From CPC320 sp002684375 (GTDB taxonomy: Bacteria; Pseudomonadota; Alphaproteobacteria; Rhodobacterales; Rhodobacteraceae), in NCBI GenBank assembly GCA_965662545.1, contig CBFIHZ010000009.1, positions 41,158-105,157 of the forward strand: a stretch of 64,000 bases of DNA, read 5' to 3'. A model generated the notes under the pieces. That model did not search any database. It was not told the origin of the DNA and was given only the letters and a program-made list of their open reading frames with translations. How positions within the stretch are numbered: position 1 is the stretch's first letter; every line of letters starts with the position of its first letter. A program made the position numbers and the translations under genes. This document shows positions 34,076-44,041 of this stretch, in pieces.

Positions 34076-35161
34076 TTAAGTTTCGGATGGCTCGGTTTCG
34101 TCTTCATCCGAGGGAATTATGATCTCAACTTCGCCCGCGTCGATTAATCGGCGTATTTCGATCATGATCTCCTTCATTGCGGTCTCTCCCTCGCTTGCCT
34201 TGACCTTTCCAAGTTCTGTGATCTCTTCGCGTAAGTTGTCTGCCATGCGCTTGGACATGGACTCAAGCAGGTAAGTGGCGACATCTGACATGCCGGTCTG
34301 CTGAGCGCTGGCAAGGGCAGTTGCCAAAACGGTTTTATCAACAGACCGAAGGCATTTTGGAATATCTGATGCCAGAAGCTTTTGAGGTATATGCTTAAAG
34401 GTGAAAATATAGTTTCTGACCTGCGTTCCGATCGTTTGATCATCTTCTTCCAGTCCGCTTAATAATGTGTCGCGTATATTGGCTGCAGATACATTCAATA
34501 TAGATCCCAGACGTTTGACGGGGGTGTCATCAAATGCCTTTTCGGGTTTGTTTGCAATCTGCGCAGCAAGGCTCGATCCAATTTGGTCAACGGCATGGGG
34601 TGTTATATTTCCGGTCAATGAAATCGCATAGGTGATGCGTCTGGCCTGATCACCGGGCAGGGTGCCAAGTAACTCGGCCGCTTTGCTGGTTTTAAGTTTT
34701 GACAAAATAACAGAGGCCACTTCGGTGCTTTCTAATCGCATTAATTGTCCCAATTCATCCAGTGGCAGCTTTTGAACGCTTTCCCATGGGTCGCCTGTCT
34801 GGCGCACCCCGGCCTCTTTGCGCAGGCGGCGGGCCATTACAGGGCTGATTTTCCCTTCGAGATCGGTCAAAGCTCCGGCCAAGCCGTTTGAAAAAAACAA
34901 ACCTACCGAGTCCAATTCGTTGGCAAATTCAACAATAACATCTGCCAATGTGTTTTGATCGACTGGTGGCATCGCGGCCATCTGGTGGATCAAGTCAATT
35001 TGCAGAGTCTCGGGAAGCTGGTTCAGAGGTAAATCTGCACCGTGATTGATTAAAAATTTTATCACAATAACGGCTTTTTGCTTAGATGATAAATGCGATT
35101 TGTTAACACCGTTTGGCAAGGCCGTTGCTTTGATCTGTTTAATTGGAGTGAGTTCGGTCAT
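34076..35161 (-). CDS. fliG: Flagellar motor switch protein FliG
   Basis: The 361-residue product matches FliG across all three domains: N-terminal LSSKQKAVIVIKFLINHGAD; middle KLPLDELGQLMRLESTEVAS and LGTLPGDQARRITYAI; C-terminal RNYIFTFKHIPQKLLASDIP and LLESMSKRMADNLREEITEL. FliG is the rotor protein that meets the stator and sets torque and direction. It is a single gene here with no other motor genes around. The sequence is divergent from textbook FliG, and the tail is acidic (PSDEDETEPSET). A second main FliG may exist elsewhere in the genome. Confidence 0.85.
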   Translation of the reverse strand: MTELTPIKQIKATALPNGVNKSHLSSKQKAVIVIKFLINHGADLPLNQLPETLQIDLIHQMAAMPPVDQNTLADVIVEFANELDSVGLFFSNGLAGALTDLEGKISPVMARRLRKEAGVRQTGDPWESVQKLPLDELGQLMRLESTEVASVILSKLKTSKAAELLGTLPGDQARRITYAISLTGNITPHAVDQIGSSLAAQIANKPEKAFDDTPVKRLGSILNVSAANIRDTLLSGLEEDDQTIGTQVRNYIFTFKHIPQKLLASDIPKCLRSVDKTVLATALASAQQTGMSDVATYLLESMSKRMADNLREEITELGKVKASEGETAMKEIMIEIRRLIDAGEVEIIIPSDEDETEPSET

Positions 35162-35446
35162 TGTGCAAGCTCCGGCAAGTGAAGCGCCAGATAAGCAGCC
35201 AAGGGTAAAGATTATTCAAAGGGCGATACCAGAAGGGCGGGGTGCATCAGCGTATTGCAGTGTCCAGTTCTCAAAATATGTATTTTTTACAAGTAATTAT
35301 AATTAAAAATGGGCTATCTCAGCGTTGGGTTTCCCCAAAATAAATTCCCGTAAAACTTTATGCTTTTGGGGCAATAACGGGTTGCCGTCCCCGTCTCATC
35401 GCATTGATGCGGCCAGACGGGGATATCGCAGTTTTGCTGGAGAGGA
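35162..35446. other. Intergenic region upstream of fliG, with two hairpins
   Basis: No gene is supported. CCCCAAAA (near 35331) pairs with TTTTGGGG (near 35364), and a stronger hairpin lies at 35389-35422, just past purB. The fliG promoter should be here. Confidence 0.4.
35389..35422 (-). terminator. Hairpin downstream of purB
   Basis: CCCCGTCT pairs with AGACGGGG and the inner CGCAT/ATGCG extends the fold. It begins 24 bases after the purB stop on the minus strand. No T run follows, so an intrinsic terminator is not certain. Confidence 0.45.
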
Positions 35447-36754
35447 TCAACCGTCGCCAAACACCCGCGTGAAAATCGTATCCACATGTTTGGTGTGATA
35501 GTTGAGATCAAATTTTTCAGTAATTTGCTCGGTACTCAAAGCTGCTAGAACGTCCTCATCGCCCAGAAGTTCGGTTTTAAAGTCCTTGCCTTGTTCCCAG
35601 ACCTTCATGGCATTGCGTTGCACTAGGCGATAGGCGTCCTCGCGGCTGACGCCGGCTTGGGTCAGGGCCAAAAGCACCCTTTGACTCATCACAAGGCCGC
35701 GAAACTTATTCATATTTGCCAGCATATTATCTGGATAGATCACGAGCTTTTCGATCACTTGCGTTAGACGAGACAGGGCAAAATCCAGAGTGATTGTGGT
35801 GTCGGGCCCGATATTGCGCTCGACCGAACTGTGGCTGATGTCGCGTTCGTGCCAAAGCGTCACATTTTCCATTGCTGGCACCACGGCCATGCGGATCAAA
35901 CGCGCCAATCCTGTCAGGTTTTCGGTCAGAACGGGATTGCGTTTATGGGGCATGGCCGAGCTGCCTTTTTGACCCTTTGAGAAAAACTCTTCGGCCTCCA
36001 GCACCTCGGTGCGCTGCATATGGCGAATTTCGGTTGCAATATTTTCAATCGAACTGCCAACCACGCCCAATGTTGCAAAAAATGCCGCATGGCGGTCGCG
36101 CGGGATAACCTGCGTGCTGATTGGCTCGGCTGTCAGACCCAATTTTGCACAGACATGCTCTTCTACTGCGGGGTCGATATTGGCAAACGTGCCAACAGCG
36201 CCAGAAATTGCCCCGGTGGCAATTTCAGCGCGTGCTGCGATCAACCGCGTGCGGTTGCGATCCATCTCAGCATAAAAGCGCGCAAAGGTCAGCCCCATAG
36301 TTGTGGGTTCGGCATGGATGCCATGGCTGCGGCCAATCCGTATGGTATCTTTATGTTCGAATGCCCGCTTTTTCAACGCCGCCAGCAGTTTGTCCATATC
36401 GGTCAAAAGCATGTCTGTGGCGCGGACTAGCTGTACGTTGAAGCATGTGTCCAACACATCGGAACTGGTCATGCCTTGATGAACAAAGCGCGCCTCGTCG
36501 CTGCCGATATGTTCAGCCAGATGGGTCAAAAAGGCGATCACATCATGCTTGGTAACCGCTTCAATCTCGTCGATGCGCGCCACATCGAATGTGACGTCTT
36601 TGGCTTTCCAAACCGCCTCGGCATTGGCGCGCGGGATCACGCCCAGATCGGCCTGTGCATCACATGCGTGAGCTTCGATCTCGTACCAGATGCGGAACTT
36701 TGTCTCGGGCGACCAGATGGCAACCATGTCGGGGCGGGAATAGCGGGGAATCAT
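35447..36754 (-). CDS. purB: Adenylosuccinate lyase
   Basis: The 435-residue enzyme cleaves SAICAR and adenylosuccinate, releasing fumarate, in purine synthesis. It opens MIPRYSRPDMVAIWSPETKF and carries the fumarase/aspartase signature GSSAMPHKRNP, plus GMTSSDVLDT and RIGRSHGIHAEPTTMGL with the catalytic histidine. Length is normal. It is transcribed alone, 160 bp downstream of enolase on the same strand. Confidence 0.96.
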   Translation of the reverse strand: MIPRYSRPDMVAIWSPETKFRIWYEIEAHACDAQADLGVIPRANAEAVWKAKDVTFDVARIDEIEAVTKHDVIAFLTHLAEHIGSDEARFVHQGMTSSDVLDTCFNVQLVRATDMLLTDMDKLLAALKKRAFEHKDTIRIGRSHGIHAEPTTMGLTFARFYAEMDRNRTRLIAARAEIATGAISGAVGTFANIDPAVEEHVCAKLGLTAEPISTQVIPRDRHAAFFATLGVVGSSIENIATEIRHMQRTEVLEAEEFFSKGQKGSSAMPHKRNPVLTENLTGLARLIRMAVVPAMENVTLWHERDISHSSVERNIGPDTTITLDFALSRLTQVIEKLVIYPDNMLANMNKFRGLVMSQRVLLALTQAGVSREDAYRLVQRNAMKVWEQGKDFKTELLGDEDVLAALSTEQITEKFDLNYHTKHVDTIFTRVFGDG

Positions 36755-36915
36755 ACAAAAAGCCTTTTATCTTGCGGGAGGATGCGCCGGTCATAACGGC
36801 GCTTGGGCATCGCCACAAGGTCCAGCCTGCCGCTGGGTTGCAACTGGGGCGATCGGTAAGAGGGCCAACGCCGTCGGAAGTACATCCTTGGACGCTGGCG
36901 TTTTAAAGGTGCGCT

Positions 36916-38193
36916 TTAGCGCATTAAGACCGCGCGACCGGCATATTCGGCGCTTTCACCCAGCATCTCTTCGATACGGATCAACTGGTTGTATTTCGCC
37001 AGCCGGTCAGAGCGTGCCAGTGAGCCGGTTTTGATCTGGCCACAATTGGTGGCCACGGCCAAGTCGGCAATAGTGGTGTCTTCGGTCTCACCCGAGCGGT
37101 GTGACATGACGTTGGTAAACCCGGCCCGATGCGCCATATCCACCGCTTTCAAGGTTTCTGAGAGGCTGCCGATTTGATTGACCTTGACCAACATTGAATT
37201 GGCGCTGCCCTCTGAGATTCCCCGCGCCAGCCGCGTTGGGTTGGTCACAAACAGATCGTCGCCGACCAGTTGTGTGCCGTGGCCGATGGCGGCTGTCAGA
37301 GCTTTCCATCCATCCCAATCATCCTCGGCCATGCCATCCTCGATCGAGATGATCGGGTAATCAGCCACCAAACTGGCAAGATAGGCAACGTTTTGATCGG
37401 ACGAGAGCGATGTTCCCTCGCCTGTCATTTCGTATTTGCCGTCGCGGTAATATTCTGTTGCGGCACAATCCAGCGCCAAATAAATGTCTTCACCCGGCCT
37501 ATAGCCCGCTTTCTCAATGGATTTGAGAATGAAATCCAGTGCGACCCGGGTTGAACTCAGGTTGGGGGCAAAACCGCCCTCATCGCCAATGCCGGTGGAC
37601 AGCCCTGCTGTTGAGAGTTCTTTTTTTAGCGTGTGAAACACTTCCGACCCCATACGCACAGCATCGCGCAATGTGGGGGCGGCCACGGGCATGATCATGA
37701 ATTCCTGAATGTCGATGGGGTTGTCGGCATGTTCGCCACCATTGATAATATTCATCATTGGTACCGGGAGAATTCGCGCCGAAGTGCCGCCTACGTAGCG
37801 AAACAGCGGCTGTGTGGTGAAATCAGCAGCGGCTTTTGCCGCAGCTAAAGATACGCCCAAGATTGCATTGGCCCCTAAGCGAGATTTGTTTGCCGTGCCA
37901 TCCAACTCGATCATTGCAGCGTCGATGGATTGCTGTTCCGTGACATCCATCCCAACGAGCGCCTCGGCAATCTCGCCATTCACCGACGCAACCGCGCCCT
38001 GCACGCCCTTGCCAAGAAAGCGGTCGGCGTCTCCATCACGTTTTTCAACGGCCTCATGGGCGCCTGTCGATGCCCCAGAAGGCACTGCGGCGCGCCCCAT
38101 GGTGCCATCTTCGAGCAACAGATCGACTTCGACGGTAGGATTGCCACGGCTGTCGAGGATTTCGCGCCCGTGAATATCGATAATAATGCTCAT
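36916..38193 (-). CDS. eno: Enolase
   Basis: The 425-residue glycolytic enzyme converts 2-phosphoglycerate to phosphoenolpyruvate. It opens IIDIHGREILDSRGNPTVEV and has STGIGDEGGFAPNL, the magnesium ligand region DCAATEYY and ISIEDGMAEDDWDGW, and the signature LVKVNQIGSLSETL with SHRSGETEDTTIADLAV. Length and motifs are standard. Confidence 0.97.
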   Translation of the reverse strand: MSIIIDIHGREILDSRGNPTVEVDLLLEDGTMGRAAVPSGASTGAHEAVEKRDGDADRFLGKGVQGAVASVNGEIAEALVGMDVTEQQSIDAAMIELDGTANKSRLGANAILGVSLAAAKAAADFTTQPLFRYVGGTSARILPVPMMNIINGGEHADNPIDIQEFMIMPVAAPTLRDAVRMGSEVFHTLKKELSTAGLSTGIGDEGGFAPNLSSTRVALDFILKSIEKAGYRPGEDIYLALDCAATEYYRDGKYEMTGEGTSLSSDQNVAYLASLVADYPIISIEDGMAEDDWDGWKALTAAIGHGTQLVGDDLFVTNPTRLARGISEGSANSMLVKVNQIGSLSETLKAVDMAHRAGFTNVMSHRSGETEDTTIADLAVATNCGQIKTGSLARSDRLAKYNQLIRIEEMLGESAEYAGRAVLMR

Positions 38194-38302
38194 GTAATGC
38201 CCCTAAATTGCAAAAAGTGTCTTCGCGGCTTCTAGCAGAGCCCCACCCAATATGGAACCGTCTATGTTAGCGCTATCATGTCACATTTGTAAAATTCTGG
38301 TC

Positions 38303-39175
38303 TCAGCCGCGGGTTTTCAAACCCAACTGGCGTTCGCGGAAAAATGTATAGAGACCTGATAGTATAATTATGGCTGCGCCGCTCAGGGTCCAGACATCGG
38401 GCTGTTCGTGAAAGACAGTCACACCAATAAATAATGCAAATACCAGTCGGACATAGCGAAATGGGGTGACCACTGCCACATCACCTAAACGCATTGATAG
38501 CGTCAGCGCGTAATAGGCACTGACGCCGATGATCAGCGCGGCGAATAAAAGACTGTAGCCCTGTGCTGAGGGTGCGATCGCGCCGCCACGGATCCACAGC
38601 AGCACTGCCCCGGCCGGAACCAACATCCCAAACCCGTGAGCCGATAGAACCAAAGAAGATATCTCTGCCGGCGTGGCCCGCGTTGCCACGTCGCGTGTCG
38701 CCAGCCCGATCACCCCCAGAACGGCAAACAGTGATGCTGGCTGAAATCCGTCAAGCCCTGGCCGGATCACGGCGACGACTCCACCAAAGCCGATTAAAAT
38801 CGCGCTCCAGCGTCGCCAGCCCACGGCTTCCTTCAGGAACAGCGCTGCCCCCAATGTGACCGCAAGCGGTGTGGCCTGCAGGATGGCTGATGCGCTGGAC
38901 AGAGGTGTTAGCACCAGCGCGGTGACGAAGCCCAAAGTACCAATGACCTCACCCAGATTGCGGATGATGATTGTCGGTCGCAGGAAGTCTGCCGACAAAA
39001 CGGCTTGGCCTTGCTTCCATGCCATCAGCGTAAATATCAGCGCCCCACCGGCGCCGATCAGCATCAAAAACTGCCCCGTTGGCATTTCAAGCGCTATATA
39101 TTTGATCAGCATGTCTTCAACGGCAAATCCAGCCATCGATAGAACCATAAGAGCGATGGCACGCAGGTTTTCCAT
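38303..39175 (-). CDS. EamA/DMT-family transporter
   Basis: The 290-residue protein has ten predicted helices in two EamA halves; the first half ends near ATPLAVTLGAALFLKEAVGW and the second near FIGVTVFHEQPDVWTLSGAA. Members export metabolites or amino acids; cargo unknown. It is followed by a charged tail (FFRERQLGLKTRG). It stands between enolase and the Fur-family gene on the same strand with about 110 bp on each side. Confidence 0.88.
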   Translation of the reverse strand: MENLRAIALMVLSMAGFAVEDMLIKYIALEMPTGQFLMLIGAGGALIFTLMAWKQGQAVLSADFLRPTIIIRNLGEVIGTLGFVTALVLTPLSSASAILQATPLAVTLGAALFLKEAVGWRRWSAILIGFGGVVAVIRPGLDGFQPASLFAVLGVIGLATRDVATRATPAEISSLVLSAHGFGMLVPAGAVLLWIRGGAIAPSAQGYSLLFAALIIGVSAYYALTLSMRLGDVAVVTPFRYVRLVFALFIGVTVFHEQPDVWTLSGAAIIILSGLYTFFRERQLGLKTRG

Positions 39176-39283
39176 GAATATACTCAGAATAAATGAGGGG
39201 TTGGACTTTTATTGCCGCGTACCAACGTCGATGCGAAAGTGGAACGTTGTCAGCCTTATGGCAGCGCCCCCTCGAGAGCAAGT

Positions 39284-39694
39284 TTATTTCTTGAGTGGTA
39301 CGCCGTATAGTTCCAATTTGTGGCCTTTAAGACGGTAGCCCAAGCGCTGGGCGATTTGTTCTTGCAGGGCTTCGATCTCGGGGTCCACAAATTCAATCAC
39401 CGCGCCAGAGTTTAGGTCTATAAGATGATCGTGATGCGCCCGTTCTGCGCTTTCATAGCGCGACCGGCCGTCTCCAAAGTCGACCCTGTCTAGGATGCCG
39501 GCCTCTTCAAACAGCTTTACGGTTCGGTAGACGGTGGCCAGCGAAATGCGCTTGTCCACAGCCGCGGCCCGGGCATAAAGTTCATCAACATCTGGATGAT
39601 CATCGGCCGCATCAAGCACGGTTGCGATAATTTTACGCGGCCCGGTCATTCTGAGGCTTTTGGCTTCGCAGCGGCTGATCATTGTGTCTGACAT
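39284..39694 (-). CDS. fur: Fur-family metal-responsive repressor (Fur/Mur type)
   Basis: The product of about 136 residues has the Fur winged-helix part (SLRMTGPRKIIATVLDAADD, then ISLATVYRTVKLFEEAGILD) and the metal site AHHDHLIDLNSGAVIEF. The structural CxxC zinc motifs of gamma-proteobacterial Fur are missing, as is usual in alphaproteobacterial Fur/Mur, where the protein often senses manganese. The ATG at 39694 is chosen because family members start MSDT..SRCEAK; in-frame ATGs at 39718 and 39766 remain possible, since no start has a strong ribosome site. Confidence 0.82.
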   Translation of the reverse strand: MSDTMISRCEAKSLRMTGPRKIIATVLDAADDHPDVDELYARAAAVDKRISLATVYRTVKLFEEAGILDRVDFGDGRSRYESAERAHHDHLIDLNSGAVIEFVDPEIEALQEQIAQRLGYRLKGHKLELYGVPLKK

Positions 39695-39718
39695 TGATAT
39701 GTTCCGATATTCCTTCAT

Positions 39719-40066
39719 CCTTTTTATGGTATTTGTCAGATCAGTAAACCCCCCCTTGCGTGGCATATGTTAACTGTCATGCGGGATCGTTGTTGACTTT
39801 TAACATGTAATGGCGCACACACCGCCCAGCGATGTTTCCTGCCGCGTGAGCAGTTGACAGGCCGGTCCGCAAAGTTGGAACCCACGGCCTTACAAGGAGT
39901 ATCGCAGCGTTCCCAAAATCACGCGTGGGCACAAGCGCAACTTCAGCAGTTGGACAATGTGGTCCACCTGTAAGGCAGGTTGTGTTGCACCATGCTGCTT
40001 TGCCCAAGGCAAGGCGGATAGAACACATTGGCCCTGCGCTTTGCGTGAGGTCTGAGAGGAAGTATT
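39719..40066. other. Intergenic region upstream of the helicase gene
   Basis: No gene is supported on either strand. It must include promoters for both divergent genes and may give the helicase a long leader, as for cold-induced RNA helicases, but no known leader motif was recognised. Confidence 0.35.
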
Positions 40067-41344
40067 TTGACGCAATTTGAAATGATGGGCCTGCCAGAAA
40101 AACTGGTTGGCCGTTTGAATGAACTGGGTATCACCGAACCAACCCCGATCCAGAGCCATGCGATCCCGATCGCGCTGGATGGGGGTGACGTCATGGGTTT
40201 GGCGCAAACCGGAAGCGGTAAGACCGCAGCGTTTGGCCTGCCATTGGTGACCCAGATGCTGGCAATAAATTCCATGCCGGGGCCAAAAACGGCGCGGGGG
40301 CTGGTGCTGGCTCCAACGCGCGAACTGGCCAAACAGATCAGTGATACCTTGACCCAACTGGCGCATAAAACACCGTTGAAAGTGGCTTTGGTGGTCGGTG
40401 GTGCGTCAATCAACATGCAAATTAAGCGCCTGCAAAGAGGCACGGATCTTTTGGTTGCAACCCCTGGCCGGTTGATCGATCTGCTGGACCGGCGCGCTCT
40501 GAGCTTGGCCGACACCAGTTTTCTGGTCCTCGACGAGGCCGATCAAATGCTGGATCTGGGGTTCATTCACGCGCTGCGCCGTATCGCCAGCGTTTTGCCG
40601 GCACAGCGCCAAACCATGCTGTTTTCGGCGACGATGCCCAAACAGATGAACGAACTGGCGCAGAGCTATCTCAAAAACCCCAAGCGGGTTGAGGTGAACC
40701 CCCCCGGTAAAGCGGTTGACCGTATCGTTCAGTCGGTTCATTTTATCGCAAAATCTGAAAAAACATCGCTGTTGATTGAGTTGTTAGACAAACATCGCGA
40801 CGAGTTGGCGCTGGTGTTTGGGCGCACCAAACACGGGTCCGAAAAACTGATGAAGCTTCTGACAGCAAAAGGTTTTGTTGCAGGATCTATCCACGGTAAT
40901 AAAAGCCAAGGCCAGCGCGACCGCGCGATTGCGGCCTTTAAAGCCGGCGAAATCAAGGTTTTGGTGGCGACGGATGTTGCGGCAAGGGGGCTTGATATCC
41001 CCGCCGTGCGCCATGTGTATAACTATGATCTGCCCAATGTGCCGGAAAATTATGTGCACCGGATCGGTCGTACGGCGCGCGCCGGCGCTGATGGTGCGGC
41101 GATTGCCTTTTGTTCGCCCGAAGAGATGGACGAATTGAAGGCGATCCAAAAAGCAATGAAAACGTCCATTCCAGTAGCCTCCGGGCGCCCGTGGGAAGCA
41201 TTGCCAACGCCGGGGGCAAAACCCAAGCAGCGCGGTGGTGGGCCGCGGGGTGGTAAACCGTCGGGTGGTAAACCCTCAGGCGGTGGGCCGCGTCGGCGCC
41301 GAAATGGGCCGCCGCGCCGCAAATCGGCCTCAAAAGCAGCCTAG
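40067..41344 (+). CDS. DEAD-box RNA helicase (RhlE-like)
   Basis: The 425-residue ATP-dependent RNA helicase has all core motifs: AQTGSGKT (46-53), PTREL, TPGRLIDLL, VLDEADQML (DEAD 156-159), LFSATMPKQM, VATDVAARGLDIP and HRIGRTARAG. A basic, glycine-rich low-complexity tail (GGGPRGGKPSGGKPSGGGPR) follows. It acts in RNA remodelling, ribosome assembly or cold adaptation. The start is a TTG with GAGG AAG about eight bases ahead. Confidence 0.92.
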   Translation: MTQFEMMGLPEKLVGRLNELGITEPTPIQSHAIPIALDGGDVMGLAQTGSGKTAAFGLPLVTQMLAINSMPGPKTARGLVLAPTRELAKQISDTLTQLAHKTPLKVALVVGGASINMQIKRLQRGTDLLVATPGRLIDLLDRRALSLADTSFLVLDEADQMLDLGFIHALRRIASVLPAQRQTMLFSATMPKQMNELAQSYLKNPKRVEVNPPGKAVDRIVQSVHFIAKSEKTSLLIELLDKHRDELALVFGRTKHGSEKLMKLLTAKGFVAGSIHGNKSQGQRDRAIAAFKAGEIKVLVATDVAARGLDIPAVRHVYNYDLPNVPENYVHRIGRTARAGADGAAIAFCSPEEMDELKAIQKAMKTSIPVASGRPWEALPTPGAKPKQRGGGPRGGKPSGGKPSGGGPRRRRNGPPRRKSASKAA

Positions 41345-41400
41345 TATAAAAGCTCTGGACTCGGCTGTTCTGAGCAACGCGCAAAGAAAGACTTTTTGAC

Positions 41401-41910
41401 ATGGCAGTGCCAGCCCATAAAGATGACTTGCGCGCCGCGATTGAGCGCAGTTTTGAAGCTTTGATGTCAGAACTGCGCGCCGTGCCTGGCTCGTATGTGC
41501 GGCGTGCATCTTTGGATGGCCACGCAAAAGGCAGCTTGATAAGCACGAGTGACTTGGTTGCCTATCTGATCGGTTGGAATACGCTGGTGCTGAAGTGGTT
41601 GGACTATTCAGAGGCCGGGCGCGCAATTGAGTTCCCTGAGACAGGTTATAAATGGAACCAATTGGGTCAACTGGCGCAAAAGTTCTATGCCGATTACGCA
41701 GATCTGGACTATCCCAGTTTGCTATCGGCTCTGGACGCTGCGAAAATCCGGATTGTGGATCAAGTGAATATCCGTAGCAACGCCCAACTGTACGGACAGC
41801 TTTGGTATGGCAAACACACAATGGGGCGGATGATCCAACTCAATACCGCCGCGCCTTACAAAAATGCGACGGCTCGGCTGCGCCGCTCGCGCAAAACGCA
41901 AGCGTGCTGA
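41401..41910 (+). CDS. ClbS/DfsB family four-helix bundle protein
   Basis: The 169-residue soluble protein shows the family blocks ISTSDLVAYLIGWNTLVLKW, EFPETGYKWNQLGQLAQKFY and LWYGKHTMGRMIQLNTAAPY. ClbS protects against colibactin in E. coli and DfsB relates to bacillithiol-type enzymes; the role here is unknown, and homologues are widespread in bacteria without colibactin. It lies 56 bp after the helicase on the same strand and converges with the PhzF gene. Confidence 0.85.
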   Translation: MAVPAHKDDLRAAIERSFEALMSELRAVPGSYVRRASLDGHAKGSLISTSDLVAYLIGWNTLVLKWLDYSEAGRAIEFPETGYKWNQLGQLAQKFYADYADLDYPSLLSALDAAKIRIVDQVNIRSNAQLYGQLWYGKHTMGRMIQLNTAAPYKNATARLRRSRKTQAC

Positions 41911-41944
41911 CACCCGACTATCTGCCTTTTGCCGCGCCATGCAT

Positions 41945-42784
41945 TTACAACAACTGCCCCTCCATCACCGCAACAGCGCTGCCGCCAATGGTGACCTGTT
42001 CGACCTGGGCGTCGACCTCTATGCAGCTGGGGCGGCCCATGTCGTCGCCTTGACGGATAATAAACTCTTGTGGCGCTGACGTGCATTTGACGAGCAAGGC
42101 GCCCAAGGTCGCCGCGGCACTGCCAGTGGCGGCATCTTCGGGGATATTATCTAACGGATCAAACATGCGTGCGAAAATAACCCCGTCACCGCGGGTATAG
42201 ACATGCTGGGCAAATCGACCGGCATGGGGATATTTTGTGGCAAAGCGCCGCAACGCCTCAATGTTGGGCTTGGCGGATGAAAGCGTGGTGCGATCACGGA
42301 CTTCGGTTATCGTGAACTGGATACCTAAAGTGGCGGTTGTCGGTCGATGGGTGTGCAAAACGATATCCGATACGGTGAGACCAAGCACATCTGCTACATC
42401 AGCCACCTGAGGTTCGACCAGTATCTTGAGAGGCACCTGCGTGCTAAATCGGGCGCTCTGCTTAGTGGCGTGACAGGCGATGGGCCCGACCCCAAGCTCG
42501 AGGGTCATGTGCGGCCCGAGCCCCTGTCGGGCCAGCGCGATCGCAGTGCCGATGGTTGGATGACCGGCAAAGGGAAGTTCTGATAAGGGCGAAAATATCC
42601 GAATTTTCGCGGTGTGATCGGGGTTGTCCGGTGGCAGAACAAAGGTTGTTTCTGAAAAATTAAATTCGCGGGCAATGCGTTGAAAATCGCCCTCAGGCAC
42701 GTCCGCAGCATCGGGGATTATTGCCAGTGGATTGCCGCCAAAACGGCTGTCGGTGAAAACGTCATACACAAAATACTTTGTCAT
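41945..42784 (-). CDS. PhzF-family isomerase
   Basis: The 279-residue protein belongs to the PhzF/diaminopimelate-epimerase fold family. It has the catalytic glutamate in REFNFSETTFVLPP (Glu45), RFGGNPLAI, and ELPFAGHPTIGTAIALA, plus the second-half GSAAATLGALL. The reaction is unknown; most such genes outside phenazine clusters have no assigned role. The ATG at 42784 (AAGG ribosome site) is preferred over an upstream in-frame ATG at 42847. Confidence 0.87.
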   Translation of the reverse strand: MTKYFVYDVFTDSRFGGNPLAIIPDAADVPEGDFQRIAREFNFSETTFVLPPDNPDHTAKIRIFSPLSELPFAGHPTIGTAIALARQGLGPHMTLELGVGPIACHATKQSARFSTQVPLKILVEPQVADVADVLGLTVSDIVLHTHRPTTATLGIQFTITEVRDRTTLSSAKPNIEALRRFATKYPHAGRFAQHVYTRGDGVIFARMFDPLDNIPEDAATGSAAATLGALLVKCTSAPQEFIIRQGDDMGRPSCIEVDAQVEQVTIGGSAVAVMEGQLL

Positions 42785-43034
42785 AATATAACCTTGATAA
42801 GGGTTGTGTTCGGTTTCTATTGGATGATGTAAAATCGAGGACCGCAAGTCTTGAAATCAAAAAACCTTCCCAAACGTTAGCCGGTATCGCTCAGGCTTTC
42901 CAGACCTGATTACCACTGACAGACCCCGCTGGCGCCGTGTAGAACAAGCGGAGTGCATCGCTCTGAGAATAGTGGTGTTATGACATCCGTGTTAAACGCT
43001 TGACCTTGTGCCGGAGCTGCTGTCCTGTGCGTCG

Positions 43035-43952
43035 ATGTCAAAAAAAGACAAACTAGATTTTGCCGGTGTGATCATGTTGGTGGGCTTTGCGCTTTTGCTG
43101 GCCTTTAATCAGGTTGTGATCAAGATAACCAATGGCGGGTTTCAACCGGTCTTTTCGGCTGGCATCAGATCTGTGTTGGCGCTTTTCGTTCTGCTTGGTT
43201 GGATGCGTTTGACTGGCAAGCCGATTGTCTTGTCCCGGCATGTGCTGCGTTCAGGGATCGGCATCGGGCTGTTGTTTGCACTTGAGTTTGTCTTATTATT
43301 CATAGCGCTTGATCTTACCACCGTGTCGCGCGTCGGCATTATTTTCTATACCATGCCCGTGTGGCTGGCATTGGCGGGACATTTTTATTTGCCAGGCGGG
43401 CGCCTGCAAGGCGCGTCTGTGTTGGGCCTGGTGCTGGCGACGGCGGGGGTGATTTGGGCGATTGGCAACCGCTCAGAGGGTCAGCAGGCTTCTTGGGTTG
43501 GTGACCTGGCAACGCTTGCGGCGGCATGGTGCTGGGCTGGCATCGCGTTGACAGCCCGCACCACGCGTTTGGCGCAAATTTCACCAGAACAGCAGCTGTT
43601 GTGGCAATTGGCTGTCTCTGCCCCGGTGCTTTTATTGGTGTCTGTGGGCTTTGGGCCGGCGTTGCGCGACCTGCAGGTGATTCATATTGCCGGATTGCTG
43701 TTTCAATCCACTGCGGTTGCCTGTTTTGGGTTTCTGGCGTGGTTTTGGCTGCTTAAACAATATCCTACCTCGGGTGTCGCCTCGTTTAGTTTCCTGTCGC
43801 CGGTCTTTGCTGTAATTATGGGATGGTTGTTTCTTGGTGAGCAGATCGGACTGGAAATCTATATCGCACTCGGGCTTGTTTGCCTGGGGTTGATCTTGAT
43901 CAATAAAAAACCTGCGAGTCATCGGCCACCTGAGGCCGGCGAAGACGATTAA
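43035..43952 (+). CDS. EamA/DMT-family transporter
   Basis: The 305-residue protein has about ten helices in two EamA repeats; GVASFSFLSPVFAVIMGWLF with LGEQ marks the second. It opens MSKKDKLDFAGVIMLVGFAL. Neither this ATG nor the in-frame GTG at 43008 has a clear ribosome site. Substrate unknown. It is the third EamA gene of the window, and its short C-terminal tail is polar. Confidence 0.87.
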   Translation: MSKKDKLDFAGVIMLVGFALLLAFNQVVIKITNGGFQPVFSAGIRSVLALFVLLGWMRLTGKPIVLSRHVLRSGIGIGLLFALEFVLLFIALDLTTVSRVGIIFYTMPVWLALAGHFYLPGGRLQGASVLGLVLATAGVIWAIGNRSEGQQASWVGDLATLAAAWCWAGIALTARTTRLAQISPEQQLLWQLAVSAPVLLLVSVGFGPALRDLQVIHIAGLLFQSTAVACFGFLAWFWLLKQYPTSGVASFSFLSPVFAVIMGWLFLGEQIGLEIYIALGLVCLGLILINKKPASHRPPEAGEDD

Positions 43953-44041
43953 TGCTTCGGCGTCGGCGATTTGTTGCGCTTGTGTTTTGACGCTTGGAGT
44001 TTGCCTGCCTATAAGGGGCCTCAACAATAACAGAGGGCGAT

